From: Armigeres subalbatus
Lineage: Eukaryota > Arthropoda > Insecta > Diptera > Culicidae
Direction of reading: 5' to 3'
NCBI RefSeq assembly: GCF_024139115.2
Contig: NC_085140.1
Span: 48,597,995 to 48,661,994, forward strand
DNA: 64,000 bases
The notes beneath the pieces were generated by a model that did not search any database, was not told the origin of the DNA, and saw only the letters and a program-made list of their open reading frames with translations. Positions 11,467 through 19,836 of the stretch are shown here, one piece after another. Positions within the stretch are counted from its first letter, which is position 1, and every line of letters begins with the position of its first letter. The position numbers and the translations under genes were made by a program.

Positions 11467-11564
11467 TGGGCCAAACACAATTGATACGTTTGCGTACGTT
11501 TTGACAGTTTTCCCATGAGAAAACTGTCAAAACGCACGCAAACGTATCAATTGTGTTTGGCCCA
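11467..11564. repeat. Near-perfect 98-bp palindromic MITE
   Basis: Two ~45-bp arms, 11467-11511 and 11520-11564, are inverted copies with one mismatch and an 8-base spacer. The ends read TGGGCCAAACACAATTG. The short, nearly perfect hairpin suggests a recent MITE insertion; its superfamily cannot be told from the flanks. Confidence 0.85.
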
Positions 11565-11696
11565 TAAGGATTCTTGGATCGAGCGTTTAGATTATTTTCA
11601 GTGTGGGTTTCTTTCGCTAGTTTACTTATTATTATTATTTATTCAAACTAAGGCCGAAGTGGCCTGTGCGGTATATAAGAGTCTTCTCCATTCGGC

Positions 11697-12321
11697 TCAG
11701 TTCATGGCTACACGTCGCCAACCACGCAGTCTACGGAGGGTCCGCAAGTCATCTTCCACCTGATCGATCCACCTTGTCCGCTGCGCACCTCGCCTTATTG
11801 TACCCGTCGGATCGTTGTCGAGAACCATTTTCACCGGGTTATTGTCCGACATTCTGGCTATGTGCCCGGCCCACCGCAGTCGTCCGATTTTCGCGGTGTG
11901 AACGATGGATGGTTCTCCCAGCAGCTGATGCAGCTCGTGGTTCATTCGCCTCCTCCACGTACCGTCCGCCATCTGCACCCCACCATAGATGGTACGCAGC
12001 ACTTTCCTTTCGAAAACTCCGAGTGCGCGTTGGTCCTCCACGAGCATCGTCCAGGTCTCGTGTCCGTAGAGGACTACCGGTCTAATGAGCGTTTTGTAGT
12101 TTGGTACGGCGGCGAACTCTATTCGATCGGAGCGTCTTGCGGAGTCCAAAGTATGTACGATTTCCAGCCACTATACGTCTCCCAATTTCTCTGCTAGTAT
12201 CATTTTCGGCAGTCACCAGTGAGCCCAAGTACACAAATTCTTCTACCACCTCGATTACGTCACCACCGATGCCAACTCGCGGTGGGTGGCTCACATTTTC
12301 TTCTCTTGAACCTCTTCCTAT
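11697..12321 (-). pseudogene. LINE copy A C-terminal (thumb/tail) segment
   Basis: The continuation of the reverse transcriptase beyond the MITE. It carries EEFVYLGSLVTAENDTS, then YKTLIRPVVLYGHETWTML, then FERKVLRTIYGG and RLRWAGHIARMSDNNP. These blocks follow the RT palm in many insect non-LTR elements. A frame change near 12085-12100 breaks it into two pieces. It has no function separate from the RT. Confidence 0.8.
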
Positions 12322-12715
12322 CAGTGTTGGTAAAATCACTCATAAGTCTCAATCAACGAGCGCTCCCATGCGAACGAAATCGTCTGCGATTTTAAAGGAA
12401 TGCATCACGCTTGAATTTTTCATGCTAAAACGCTTCATTTCACTCAATTGCCAAAAAAACATTTTGGATTAAAAACGCATTTGAAATCTATTTTGGGGCA
12501 ATTTATTGCTTATACATAAAAGAGTGTCTAATATTTTATGCGACAAACAATTATTCAATGTTTTTAACGAAGGAGAACAAAAGAAAACCTACGATGATTC
12601 AAATGGATGATTCAACTCATCCATGAGTTTTTAGGTGCTGAGTTGGGTGCGTTTCAACTCACGCTTGATTTGAATCATCCATGAGTTTTGAGATTTTGAG
12701 TTTTTACCAACACTG
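12322..12715. mobile_element. hAT-type MITE inserted in LINE copy A
   Basis: The terminal repeat CAGTGTTGGTAAAA at 12322 is mirrored by TTTTTACCAACACTG ending at 12715. The 8-bp duplication CTTCCTAT flanks it at 12314-12321 and 12716-12723. CAGTG-type ends plus an 8-bp duplication are typical of hAT MITEs. Copy B of the LINE lacks this insert at the homologous point, confirming both boundaries. No coding capacity. Confidence 0.92.
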
Positions 12716-13953
12716 CTTCCTATCATGTACTTCGTCTTCGACGTGTTGATGTCTAGTCCGATCCGCTTGGCTCCCTTCTTCAGACTGATGTAGGCTTCCT
12801 CCATTTTCTCAAAGTTACGTGCCATAATATGTATGTCATCGGCGAAGCCAAATAGCTGGACGGACTTATTGAAAATCGTACCACTCGTGTTAATCCTTGC
12901 CCTTCGTATTACCCCTTCCAAAGCGATGTTGAATAGCAGACACGAAAGACCATCACCTTGCCGTAACCCTCTGCGGGTTTCGAAGGGACTCGAGAATGCC
13001 CCTGAAACTCGAACTACGCACATCACCCGATCCATCGTCGCTTTGATCAACCGTATCAGTTTATCCGGAAATCCGTTTTCGTGCATTAGCTGCCATAGCT
13101 GGTCCCGATCGATTGTATCATATGCGGCTTTGAAGTCGATGAATAGATGATGTGTGGGCACGTTGTATTCGCGGCACTTCTGCAGTACTTGGCGAATGGC
13201 GAACATCTGGTCCGTGGTGCAGCGTTCGCCCATTAAACCCGCTTGGTACTGCCCCACGAACTCCCTTGCAATTGGTGCTAGTCGACGGCATAAAATTTGG
13301 GAGAGTATCTTGTATGCGGCGTTCAGCAATGTGATTGCGCGGTAGTTGCTACAATCCAGCTTATCGCCCTTTTTGTAGATGGGACACACGACACCTTCCA
13401 TCCACTCCTGCGGCAAAACTTCCTCCTTCCAAATCTTGGTAATGACCCAGTGCAGCGCTCTAGCCAGTGCCTCACCACCGTGTTTAAATAGCTCTCCTGG
13501 TAGTTGGTCAACCCCAGGGGCTTTGTTGTTCTTCAGCCGGCCAATCTCCTCCTGGATTTCTTGGAGATCCGGAGCCGGTAGAATTATGTTCTGCGCGCGT
13601 TCCCCCAGGTCCATCACCATACCGCCGTCTTCGTCTGCCACATCGCCATTCAGGTGCTCTTCGTAGTGCTGCCGCCACCTTTGGATCACCTCACGCTCGT
13701 TCGTAAGAAGGTTCCCGTTTATGTCCTTACACATATCAGGCTGTGGCACGTGGTCCTTACGTGAACGGTTCAACTTCTCATAGAACTTTCGTGTGTTATA
13801 TGCGCGGTACAGTTGCTCCGTCTCTTCACGGTCTCGATCTTCCTGCTGACGCTTTTTCCTCCGGAAAATCGAGTTTTGTCTGTTCCGCACCTGTTTATAT
13901 CGTGCCTCGTTCGCCCTCGTGCAGTATTGCAGCAATCTCGCCCATGCTTGCAT
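12716..13953 (-). pseudogene. LINE copy A reverse transcriptase
   Basis: A 440-residue open frame (12631-13953) covers most of a non-LTR reverse transcriptase; its last residues are read into the MITE. The catalytic blocks are intact: FIDFKAAYD with the first aspartate near residue 273, RRGLRQGDGLSC before the palm, and FADD at residues 370-373. The upstream DQLPGELFK, VVCPIYKKGDKLDCSNYR and ITLLNAAYKILSQIL blocks are also clear. The methionine at 13953 is internal: homology with copy B continues upstream in another frame, so this is not a true start. It would copy LINE RNA by target-primed reverse transcription, but the MITE and the upstream frameshifts make the locus inactive. Confidence 0.85.
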
Positions 13954-14094
13954 TCTTTTCTTCTACTAACTGCTCACTTTCGCCGTCATACTAGTCGTTT
14001 CTCTGATCCGGGGGCACCGAGCCAAGTGCAGCGGTTGCGGTGCTACCAATGGCGGATCGAATATCTCTCCAGCCACCTTCAAGAGATGCTGCGC

Positions 14095-14697
14095 CTAGCT
14101 TGGGAGTGCCACTTCCAGCTGCTGCGCGTATTCTTGGGATAGTCTACCGTCTTGTAGCCGTCCAATATTAAGCCGCGGCGTCCGACTTCGACGCGTGTTG
14201 TACACTGTCGAGAGTTTTGAGCGCAGGCATACTGCAACGAGGTAGTGGTCGGATTCAATATTCGCACTGCGGTAAGTGCGGACGTTCGTGATGTCGGAGA
14301 AGAATTTACCGTCGATTAGAACATGGTCGATTTGGTTTTCCGTTTCTTGGTTAGGTGATCTCCATGTGACCTTGTGGATATTTTGCGGGGAAAGAAGGTG
14401 CTTCGGACTACCATTCCGCGGGAGGCTGCGAAGTTTAAAGCATCGTTGGCCGTTGTCATTCGATACGGTGTGCAGACTATCCGGTCCGATGACCGGTCTA
14501 TACACTTCCTCCCTTCCTACATGCGCGTTCATGTCACCGATGACGATTTTGACGTCCCGCAGTGGGCATCCATCGTATGTCTGCTTCAGCTGTGCGTAGA
14601 ACGCTTCTTTCTCGTCGTCGGGTCTCCCTTCGTGAGGGCAGTGCACGCTGATGATGCTATAGTTGAAGAAACGGCCTTTAATCCTCAGCTTGCACAT
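14095..14697 (-). pseudogene. LINE copy A AP-type endonuclease (partial)
   Basis: A 200-residue frame with hallmarks of apurinic-endonuclease-like LINE nucleases: VHCPHEGRPDDEKEAFYAQL, then IVIGDMNAHVGRE, then TWRSPNQETENQIDHVLID, and finally SADIESDH-type sequence (here SANIESDHYLV). GDMNAH and SDH carry expected active-site Asp/Asn/His residues. The N-terminal third, with the catalytic Glu of the LQE block, is absent because of 5' truncation. The frame runs on into the endonuclease-RT linker and then is lost by frameshift before the RT. Function would be target-site nicking. Confidence 0.82.
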
Positions 14698-14944
14698 CCT
14701 TGCGTTGATTGGCTGTCACCCAATCACGCGTTGGCGCATCTTACCCAGCACTATGAAGCCCAGCACTATATTAACTAATTTGTAAATTTAAGTATGCTGA
14801 AGGGTTCATTACTAGCACACAAGCGGGGATCCATAATAGGCATAAGGAACATGTGAGATTGGAGCATGTAAATCAAATGGGGGGACCATAATACGTATAT
14901 AAACAAACTCGACGTTGCGTACCCGGGGGTGGGTCAATTCATGG

Positions 14945-15965
14945 AACAGTGAGGAGCACAGCAGCACTAGAAGTAGTTGGTACTGCATACAGGTGAGCCA
15001 GGACGGCTTGGTTCGATGTGGAGTGCCAGAGATTGACAGACGAGTAGAACGTTTCCAAAAGCTGAATGTTTATGTCGGGTACCCAGATGAATAGAGACCG
15101 ATACAAGGAAGCAAGTGCAGCTGAAAAACGAACCCACCGCCGCGCACGAAGAAAAACAGTATGAAGAACATATGATTACTGAGATGCAGGAAAGAATGTA
15201 GCAGAACGATATGCGGAGGTTTTAGGAGACTGTCAATAGTGTGCGGAGGAAGACAGAATCGAAGTGGTTGCCAGGTGGAAGGAACACTCCAAGCTTTGTT
15301 GAATAGTGGATGCGACTGTGCATGAAAAAACTTTAGCGACGATGCACAAGCTGCGGAGTCGCCTACACTGATGAGGTTGGAAAAGCCCTTCAAAAGGTGA
15401 AAAACAATAAGGTTGCAGGAAAGGACCAGCTCCCGGGTAAACTTCTCAAACATGGCAGTGAGCAGCTTTATGGAGTTCTGCATCATACTAAGTCGAAAAT
15501 ATGAGAAGACGAGGAATTTACATTTCCCGTCAAAAGTTTTTATTCGCTCAATCGATTCTTTGGCTTATTTAAAGTCAACTTTCCCAAAGAACCCATATTT
15601 TTTGAAGCCTCTAACTATTTTTAAAATCGAAACCAAAAACCGAAAAAGTGCTGCACGTGTGAACCGGCCTGAAAAATTCACCCGATGTTCGTTAAAAATC
15701 GGGCCAATCTTAAAAAACAGCACTTTTTCGATTTTTGTTTTCGATTTTAAAAATAGTTAGAGGCTTCAAAAAATATGGGTTCTTTTGGAAAGTTGACCTT
15801 AAATAAGCCAAAAAAACGACTGAAACAATAAAACGAGATACATTTTAGGAGTAATACGAAGGGCAGGGATTGACACGAGTGGACAGTGGTACGTTTTTCA
15901 CGAAGTCCGTTCAGCTATTTGGTTTCACCGACGACATTGTTGTTATTATGGCACGAAAAAAAGAT
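14945..15965 (+). pseudogene. Decayed LINE reverse transcriptase relic
   Basis: Broken translations on the plus strand recall LINE RT blocks. Around 15390-15490 the sequence reads like KNNKVAGKDQLPGKLLKHG, and around 15845-15960 like GVIRRAGIDTSG followed by QLFGFTDDIVVIMARK. The second piece is homologous to the RRARINTSG...FADD region of copy A, so this is an old relative. Frames are full of stops. A 300-bp MITE (15534-15836) separates the two pieces and the DNA between the two blocks has been lost. Confidence 0.6.
15534..15836. mobile_element. Palindromic MITE with ~120-bp arms
   Basis: Arms 15561-15653 and 15718-15811 are near-perfect inverted copies, including ACTATTTTTAAAATCGAAA and its complement. 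Weaker symmetry extends to about 15534 and 15836. The ~65-bp centre is unique. A related arm fragment occurs near 38360-38382. No target duplication could be set with confidence. Confidence 0.8.
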
Positions 15966-16225
15966 GGAACTTGGATTATTTTAACTTATTTGTTTGCTAT
16001 GTTACGTCGTAGTTTCCTTTTCGTAGACCATATCTGTTCATGAAGTCCCACGGTTGATCATCTTGTCCCTCCCCTCCCAAGTGTCCCTGGCTTTAGTACT
16101 TTCGACGAGTGATGAACTGTAACATTTTTCAAATAAATAACGAAAAAGAAATATTACAAGATGAAACCGGTGAAGTCAGCGGAAGTTTGCATTGCCTGTT
16201 GCCAGTCGTAACGAATGATCATCTG
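15966..16225. other. Spacer between LINE relic and tRNA copy 2
   Basis: No gene or repeat recognised. Confidence 0.4.
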
Positions 16226-16342
16226 CCTTCGATAGCTCAGTTGGTAGAGCGGTGGACTGTAGCAAGAAATTAGGCGGTTTCCCTCAGTAAACGAATCAAA
16301 GCAGTAATCCATAGGTCACTGGTTCAAATCCGGTTCGAAGGA
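16226..16342 (+). tRNA. tRNA-Tyr: tRNA-Tyr (GUA), intron-containing, copy 2
   Basis: Exon 1 is 16226-16262 and exon 2 is 16307-16342. Both exons are identical to copy 1 as far as can be read, with acceptor CCTTCGA/TCGAAGG, anticodon GTA and discriminator A. The intron, 16263-16306 (44 nt), sits one base after the anticodon and differs from copy 1 at its 5' half, but shares the 3' part ACGAATCAAAGCAGTA. A and B boxes are intact. It lies about 0.7 kb upstream of copy 3 on the same strand. Confidence 0.97.
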
Positions 16343-16344
16343 TA

Positions 16345-16350
16345 TTTTTT
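16345..16350 (+). terminator. Pol III terminator of tRNA-Tyr copy 2
   Basis: T6 run three bases after the tRNA. Confidence 0.85.
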
Positions 16351-17029
16351 GTGTTTGAGTGGCATTTCTGAGTATCGGACAAACGATTTGCGTCATAAAC
16401 GAGACGTTGTTTGCAAGTTACAGAGAACACCTCTTTGATAATGAATGTTTTCTCTAAAAATGTTTTTTTAAGCAATGACAAGTTTAGTTCCTATACCCAT
16501 ATTGAAGAAACAAGTGGAGCTTCTGCTCTGTAATTTTGTTTAAAAGAAAAAATGAAAAATACGACTCATGAGTTGATGTTCTATGACTCGATATGGACTC
16601 TACCATATTCATGCAATTAAAACATATTTATTATTTATCTACTTTTTGATCGCATATTTGTAACATTTGCATTTTTGTTGGCTTTGTTAATCGTTTAAAC
16701 ATCGTCCCCATAAACTCAAATAGTCCAGATAAGTAAAATTGTATTGCCCTGCTGTTAGCTATTTCTATTCTTTGAACATGTCACTAGTTTTACATGAAAT
16801 CATCAAATAGTTTTCCAAGCAACTTTCACTTCACATCTCAATATTTACATACTTAAGTCAATGGTCGTCCATTTCAAATGGTAGGTCAATTAAGAGGAAT
16901 AGCAGAGTCTGCCAAATTTTGATGTCTGTCAAACTTTTTTGAGCATCAAAGCATTCACCAGTCACTACTAATGATTCATTGTGTTAATGTGTCATTTTGC
17001 TTTCCAGGTTAAGACGATCATATCACCAA
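16351..17029. other. Spacer between tRNA-Tyr copies 2 and 3
   Basis: AT-rich, no gene recognised. The last 35 bases (TTTCCAGGT...GACGATCAT) resemble the 5' flank of copy 1. Confidence 0.5.
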
Positions 17030-17149
17030 CCTTCGATAGCTCAGTTGGTAGAGCGGTGGACTGTAGAAAGTGTGGCAGGGGAAAATATATGTCTGTACCG
17101 AATCAAAGCAGTAATCCATAGGTCACTGGTTCAAATCCGGTTCGAAGGA
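17030..17149 (+). tRNA. tRNA-Tyr: tRNA-Tyr (GUA), intron-containing, copy 3
   Basis: Exon 1 is 17030-17066 and exon 2 is 17114-17149, identical to the other copies. The 47-nt intron (17067-17113) is the longest of the four and again ends GAATCAAAGCAGTA before exon 2. The acceptor stem, anticodon stem-loop and T-arm are complete. The 5' flank shares TTTCCAGGT and GACGATCAT words with copy 1, which suggests duplication including upstream DNA. Confidence 0.97.
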
Positions 17150-17151
17150 TA

Positions 17152-17156
17152 TTTTT
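17152..17156 (+). terminator. Pol III terminator of tRNA-Tyr copy 3
   Basis: T5 run three bases after the tRNA. Confidence 0.8.
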
Positions 17157-18294
17157 GGTTTGGACTGATAATGGTTTAAGGAATTTTCATGGATGACATA
17201 CAACGTTTGACTCAATGTAAAATTTTATGGTCACAACACCAACACCTAGAACCAATGAAACTGTATAATATACAAATGCAATGGGGTTGAATTCAGAGAA
17301 GAATGAGCAAATCTCTCACTTATCATCTCTGTTTGCACTCATGATATGTAGCATATCGTGGGATACGTTTTTTGTAAGCTGTAACGATAATGAACCGATT
17401 CGGGGAGACATACTTCATGATATATTTCCTTAAAAAAGTTTCAATTGAGGCTTGAAGTTTAGCTTGTTTCACATAGCGTACACAGCTGTGCGCATGCTCT
17501 CCAATGGCAATTGCGCGGGAACGAAGCGTTTGATAACAGCTTGTCGGTGGAGGGTACTTTTTAAATTCGTTTCCTTTTCCGCGCTTGTTAGAATTAACCT
17601 TTTTAATGGCTTATTGTGATTGAGAGCTGAAAAAAATATGAAAAAATTAGGAATATGTTATGAATTTTAGAAGCAGGAACCCTTTTACTGGTGATTGCCC
17701 GGGGGCATTATGCCAGAGTGTAAAATAATCGAAATTTTTTAGTGAAGTCCTTTTTTCTTCATTCGTCAGTTCACTTCCGACACATTCATAGTCGGCTCTG
17801 GACAGTCAATATTCAGTTGAATATTAGTCATTGAATATTTATGCACACTTTACAAATTAATAAATTATCTGAAATCTGAACACGTTTCAAATGAGTAAAG
17901 TGATTTATCATACAGGACTGAATCCGATTTTCATCTGCGAGGCACTTTCAGCGGTAAACATCAACATAAACAATGATAATTATGTTTTTTTCTGCACATA
18001 GTAAACACATTCAGTGACAGTCGAATGAATGAGTTCGTGGAGTAGTCGTCTGACTATGTCATTCTATGTTTTGAATATTCATGCGATGTTTGTCAAAATT
18101 CGGACCGAAGTTGCTTCATGAAGATGAATATTTTAAGCTCTGGTCATTATCACATAAGCGGAAAATATATTGTGTATTCGCATAAACGATTATGTTTCGC
18201 AATTACATTTATTCTTTTCAATTTGATTTTCTATAGTTACGAAACTGTATTTAAGTGTGATATTTTTATATTCAAAATGACGAGTGTGTAACAA
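17157..18294. other. Spacer between tRNA-Tyr copies 3 and 4
   Basis: No reading frame or clear repeat over ~1.1 kb. Mostly AT-rich single-copy-looking DNA. Confidence 0.45.
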
Positions 18295-18407
18295 CCTTCG
18301 ATAGCTCAGTTGGTAGAGCGGTGGACTGTAGAAGTAGTGATTGGATGGAATTGTTCCGATCCGATGCAGTAATCCATAGGTCACTGGTTCAAATCCGGTT
18401 CGAAGGA
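18295..18407 (+). tRNA. tRNA-Tyr: tRNA-Tyr (GUA), intron-containing, copy 4
   Basis: Exon 1 is 18295-18331 and exon 2 is 18372-18407, with the same 73-nt mature sequence as the other copies. The intron (18332-18371, 40 nt) is the shortest and most divergent, but ends GATGCAGTA, keeping the GCAGTA junction. The 5' flank lacks the GATCAT word seen before the other copies. Confidence 0.97.
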
Positions 18408-18409
18408 TG

Positions 18410-18414
18410 TTTTT
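18410..18414 (+). terminator. Pol III terminator of tRNA-Tyr copy 4
   Basis: T5 run two bases after the tRNA. Confidence 0.8.
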
Positions 18415-19362
18415 GTCCCTAATGCGTTACTGAATCAAATACCCTTTAAAAGCAGCAGCAGCACATCATTTTATGTAATTCTTTTCCCGGAAATTAACAC
18501 TCAATCTATTATAGTTGGCATTTTAAATCAAAATCAATATTCTATGATACTGTTTAACGTCCATCATATGGATGCTGGAAGCTCGATTGTTCATTATTAG
18601 TCACCTATGAAGTGCATTATATAAAAAATCGGTAGCAGGCCACAATGATTGGATTAAATACAACAAACCTTCTTACGCCCCGAATCCCAATTAACAAGCA
18701 GTGGAAATTTCCGCTGCACCATATCATTGGTGCAAATAAGCGTGAGAAATTCACATTCGCAAGTTTCGCAGTGAAGTAATAATATTCACTGACCTTGATA
18801 CGCGGGAAACCTCCAGTTTTGGACCTGAACCGAAACGAAAGGAAAGGGCACGATGCATCTCTCCTTACGCGGCGACGACAACGGCGAAAGGTAGAAATGC
18901 AAGCCACACAGCAACGGTCCATCCGTACGGGGGGGAAATATAATGACCACTTATTAGGGCCTTCGCGTACATGAATGAATGTGCGTTGCGCCCAGTACTC
19001 AGCAGACGAAAAACTGCACTGTCGATTAATTTATGCTTGCACCTAGATTCCCCCGTTTCTCAGAGTGATGTTGTCCGCTTGTGTGCCTTTTTGAGTTTAC
19101 TTCCGTTCCGGTTCGGTCAGCGTTGATCAACGGCAACGATGGGTTGGCGCGCTGGCACTGTCCATGTCCATGTCCTCGATGTGCATTCGAGTCAAAACAC
19201 AGTGAGCGAGGGGTGTTGTCTGTAATTCAAGTGCGTAAATTTTGCAAGTACAGTGAGCGATAAAGAACGCGATAGGTTGGAACTGGTTTTCTTTCGGACG
19301 GATGCACTATTTTGGGTACGAGGGGTATGTCTATGTTGTGTGAAACAAACAGTTATTTATTT
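18415..19362. other. Single-copy-looking spacer, possible regulatory DNA
   Basis: No supported gene. The part from 18780 to 19290 is more GC-rich than its surroundings and free of recognised repeats, with a TCAGCGTTGATCAACGGCAA stretch around 19118. It could be a promoter or untranslated exon of a gene outside the tRNA cluster, but no open frame or splice signals decide this. Confidence 0.3.
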
Positions 19363-19376
19363 AAATAAAAATGAAT
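19363..19376. repeat. Target-site duplication of the Penelope-like element, left
   Basis: AAATAAAAATGAAT here is repeated at 22809-22822 on the other side of the element. Confidence 0.75.
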
Positions 19377-19407
19377 GTACTTTCGAATGATCGACTGTTT
19401 ATTGTTA

Positions 19408-19627
19408 TTTTAACTTAAAACGGCTACGCAGTCTTTAAGGATTAAAACAAGATTTATATTTGTCCAACGTTTCGACACGGGGTTGATGTCTTCATCAGGG
19501 GAAACTATAATCAATTGGGTAATGAGTTGTGTGTTATACATATTTGTTAAAATTTGACTTACAATATTATGTTTGTTCCTTGTCTAATGTTTAGTCTTAC
19601 AATAACTGTCAGGTTTGGAAATTTGTG
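19408..19627 (-). repeat. Penelope terminal repeat, 3' copy
   Basis: Inverted, nearly identical to 22592-22811. It begins with ACTTAAAACGGCTACGCAG and contains the ribozyme core. A related piece occurs at 51726-51800. Confidence 0.88.
19455..19506 (-). ncRNA. Hammerhead ribozyme motif in 3' Penelope repeat
   Basis: On the minus strand CTGATGA (19498-19492) is followed by a five-pair stem II closing with GTGTC, then GAAAC (19473-19469), then the palindrome ACGT and GGAC. This is the hammerhead core with a minimal stem III. Stem II here ends in a U-G wobble. The minus strand is the sense strand of the element, so this copy can be in the element's own RNA. Confidence 0.75.
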
Positions 19628-19836
19628 GTACATTCTGTGAAATTTGACTTGATTATGGCACAATATTGAACATTAAAACGATATCGATTAACTTACATTT
19701 TGGAAACACTTATTTGTAACATAGATGACACTGGCAAATAACACAGATTTTCTTTATCAAACCGCCTGATTGCAAACCCCTCTTTTTTCCCATTTTTCAT
19801 ACATTGGTAACCAAGATGCCCTATCTGAGAAATTGA

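Larger units (their letters stand above)
11626..14763 (-). mobile_element. APE-type LINE, copy A, 5' truncated and interrupted
   Basis: Reading the minus strand, the element carries an AP-endonuclease domain (14697-14095), a reverse transcriptase (13953-12716), and a C-terminal tail (12321-11697) with the GRLRWAGHIARM and RRGAQRTRWIDQVEDDL blocks common in this LINE group. It ends at 11626-11645 in an (ATT)n/(AAT)n tail, as expected for 3' microsatellite-tailed LINEs. The homologous copy at 31636-36471 shows that ~450 bp of 5' leader is missing here. Several frameshifts separate endonuclease and RT, and a hAT MITE splits the RT. The ~3.2-kb length suggests an RTE-like element, but the clade is not certain. 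Confidence 0.88.

Noticed and set aside
11666..12085. 139-codon plus-strand frame opposite the LINE C-terminus
   Set aside because: Antisense shadow of the LINE copy A frame, which has recognisable RT tail motifs.
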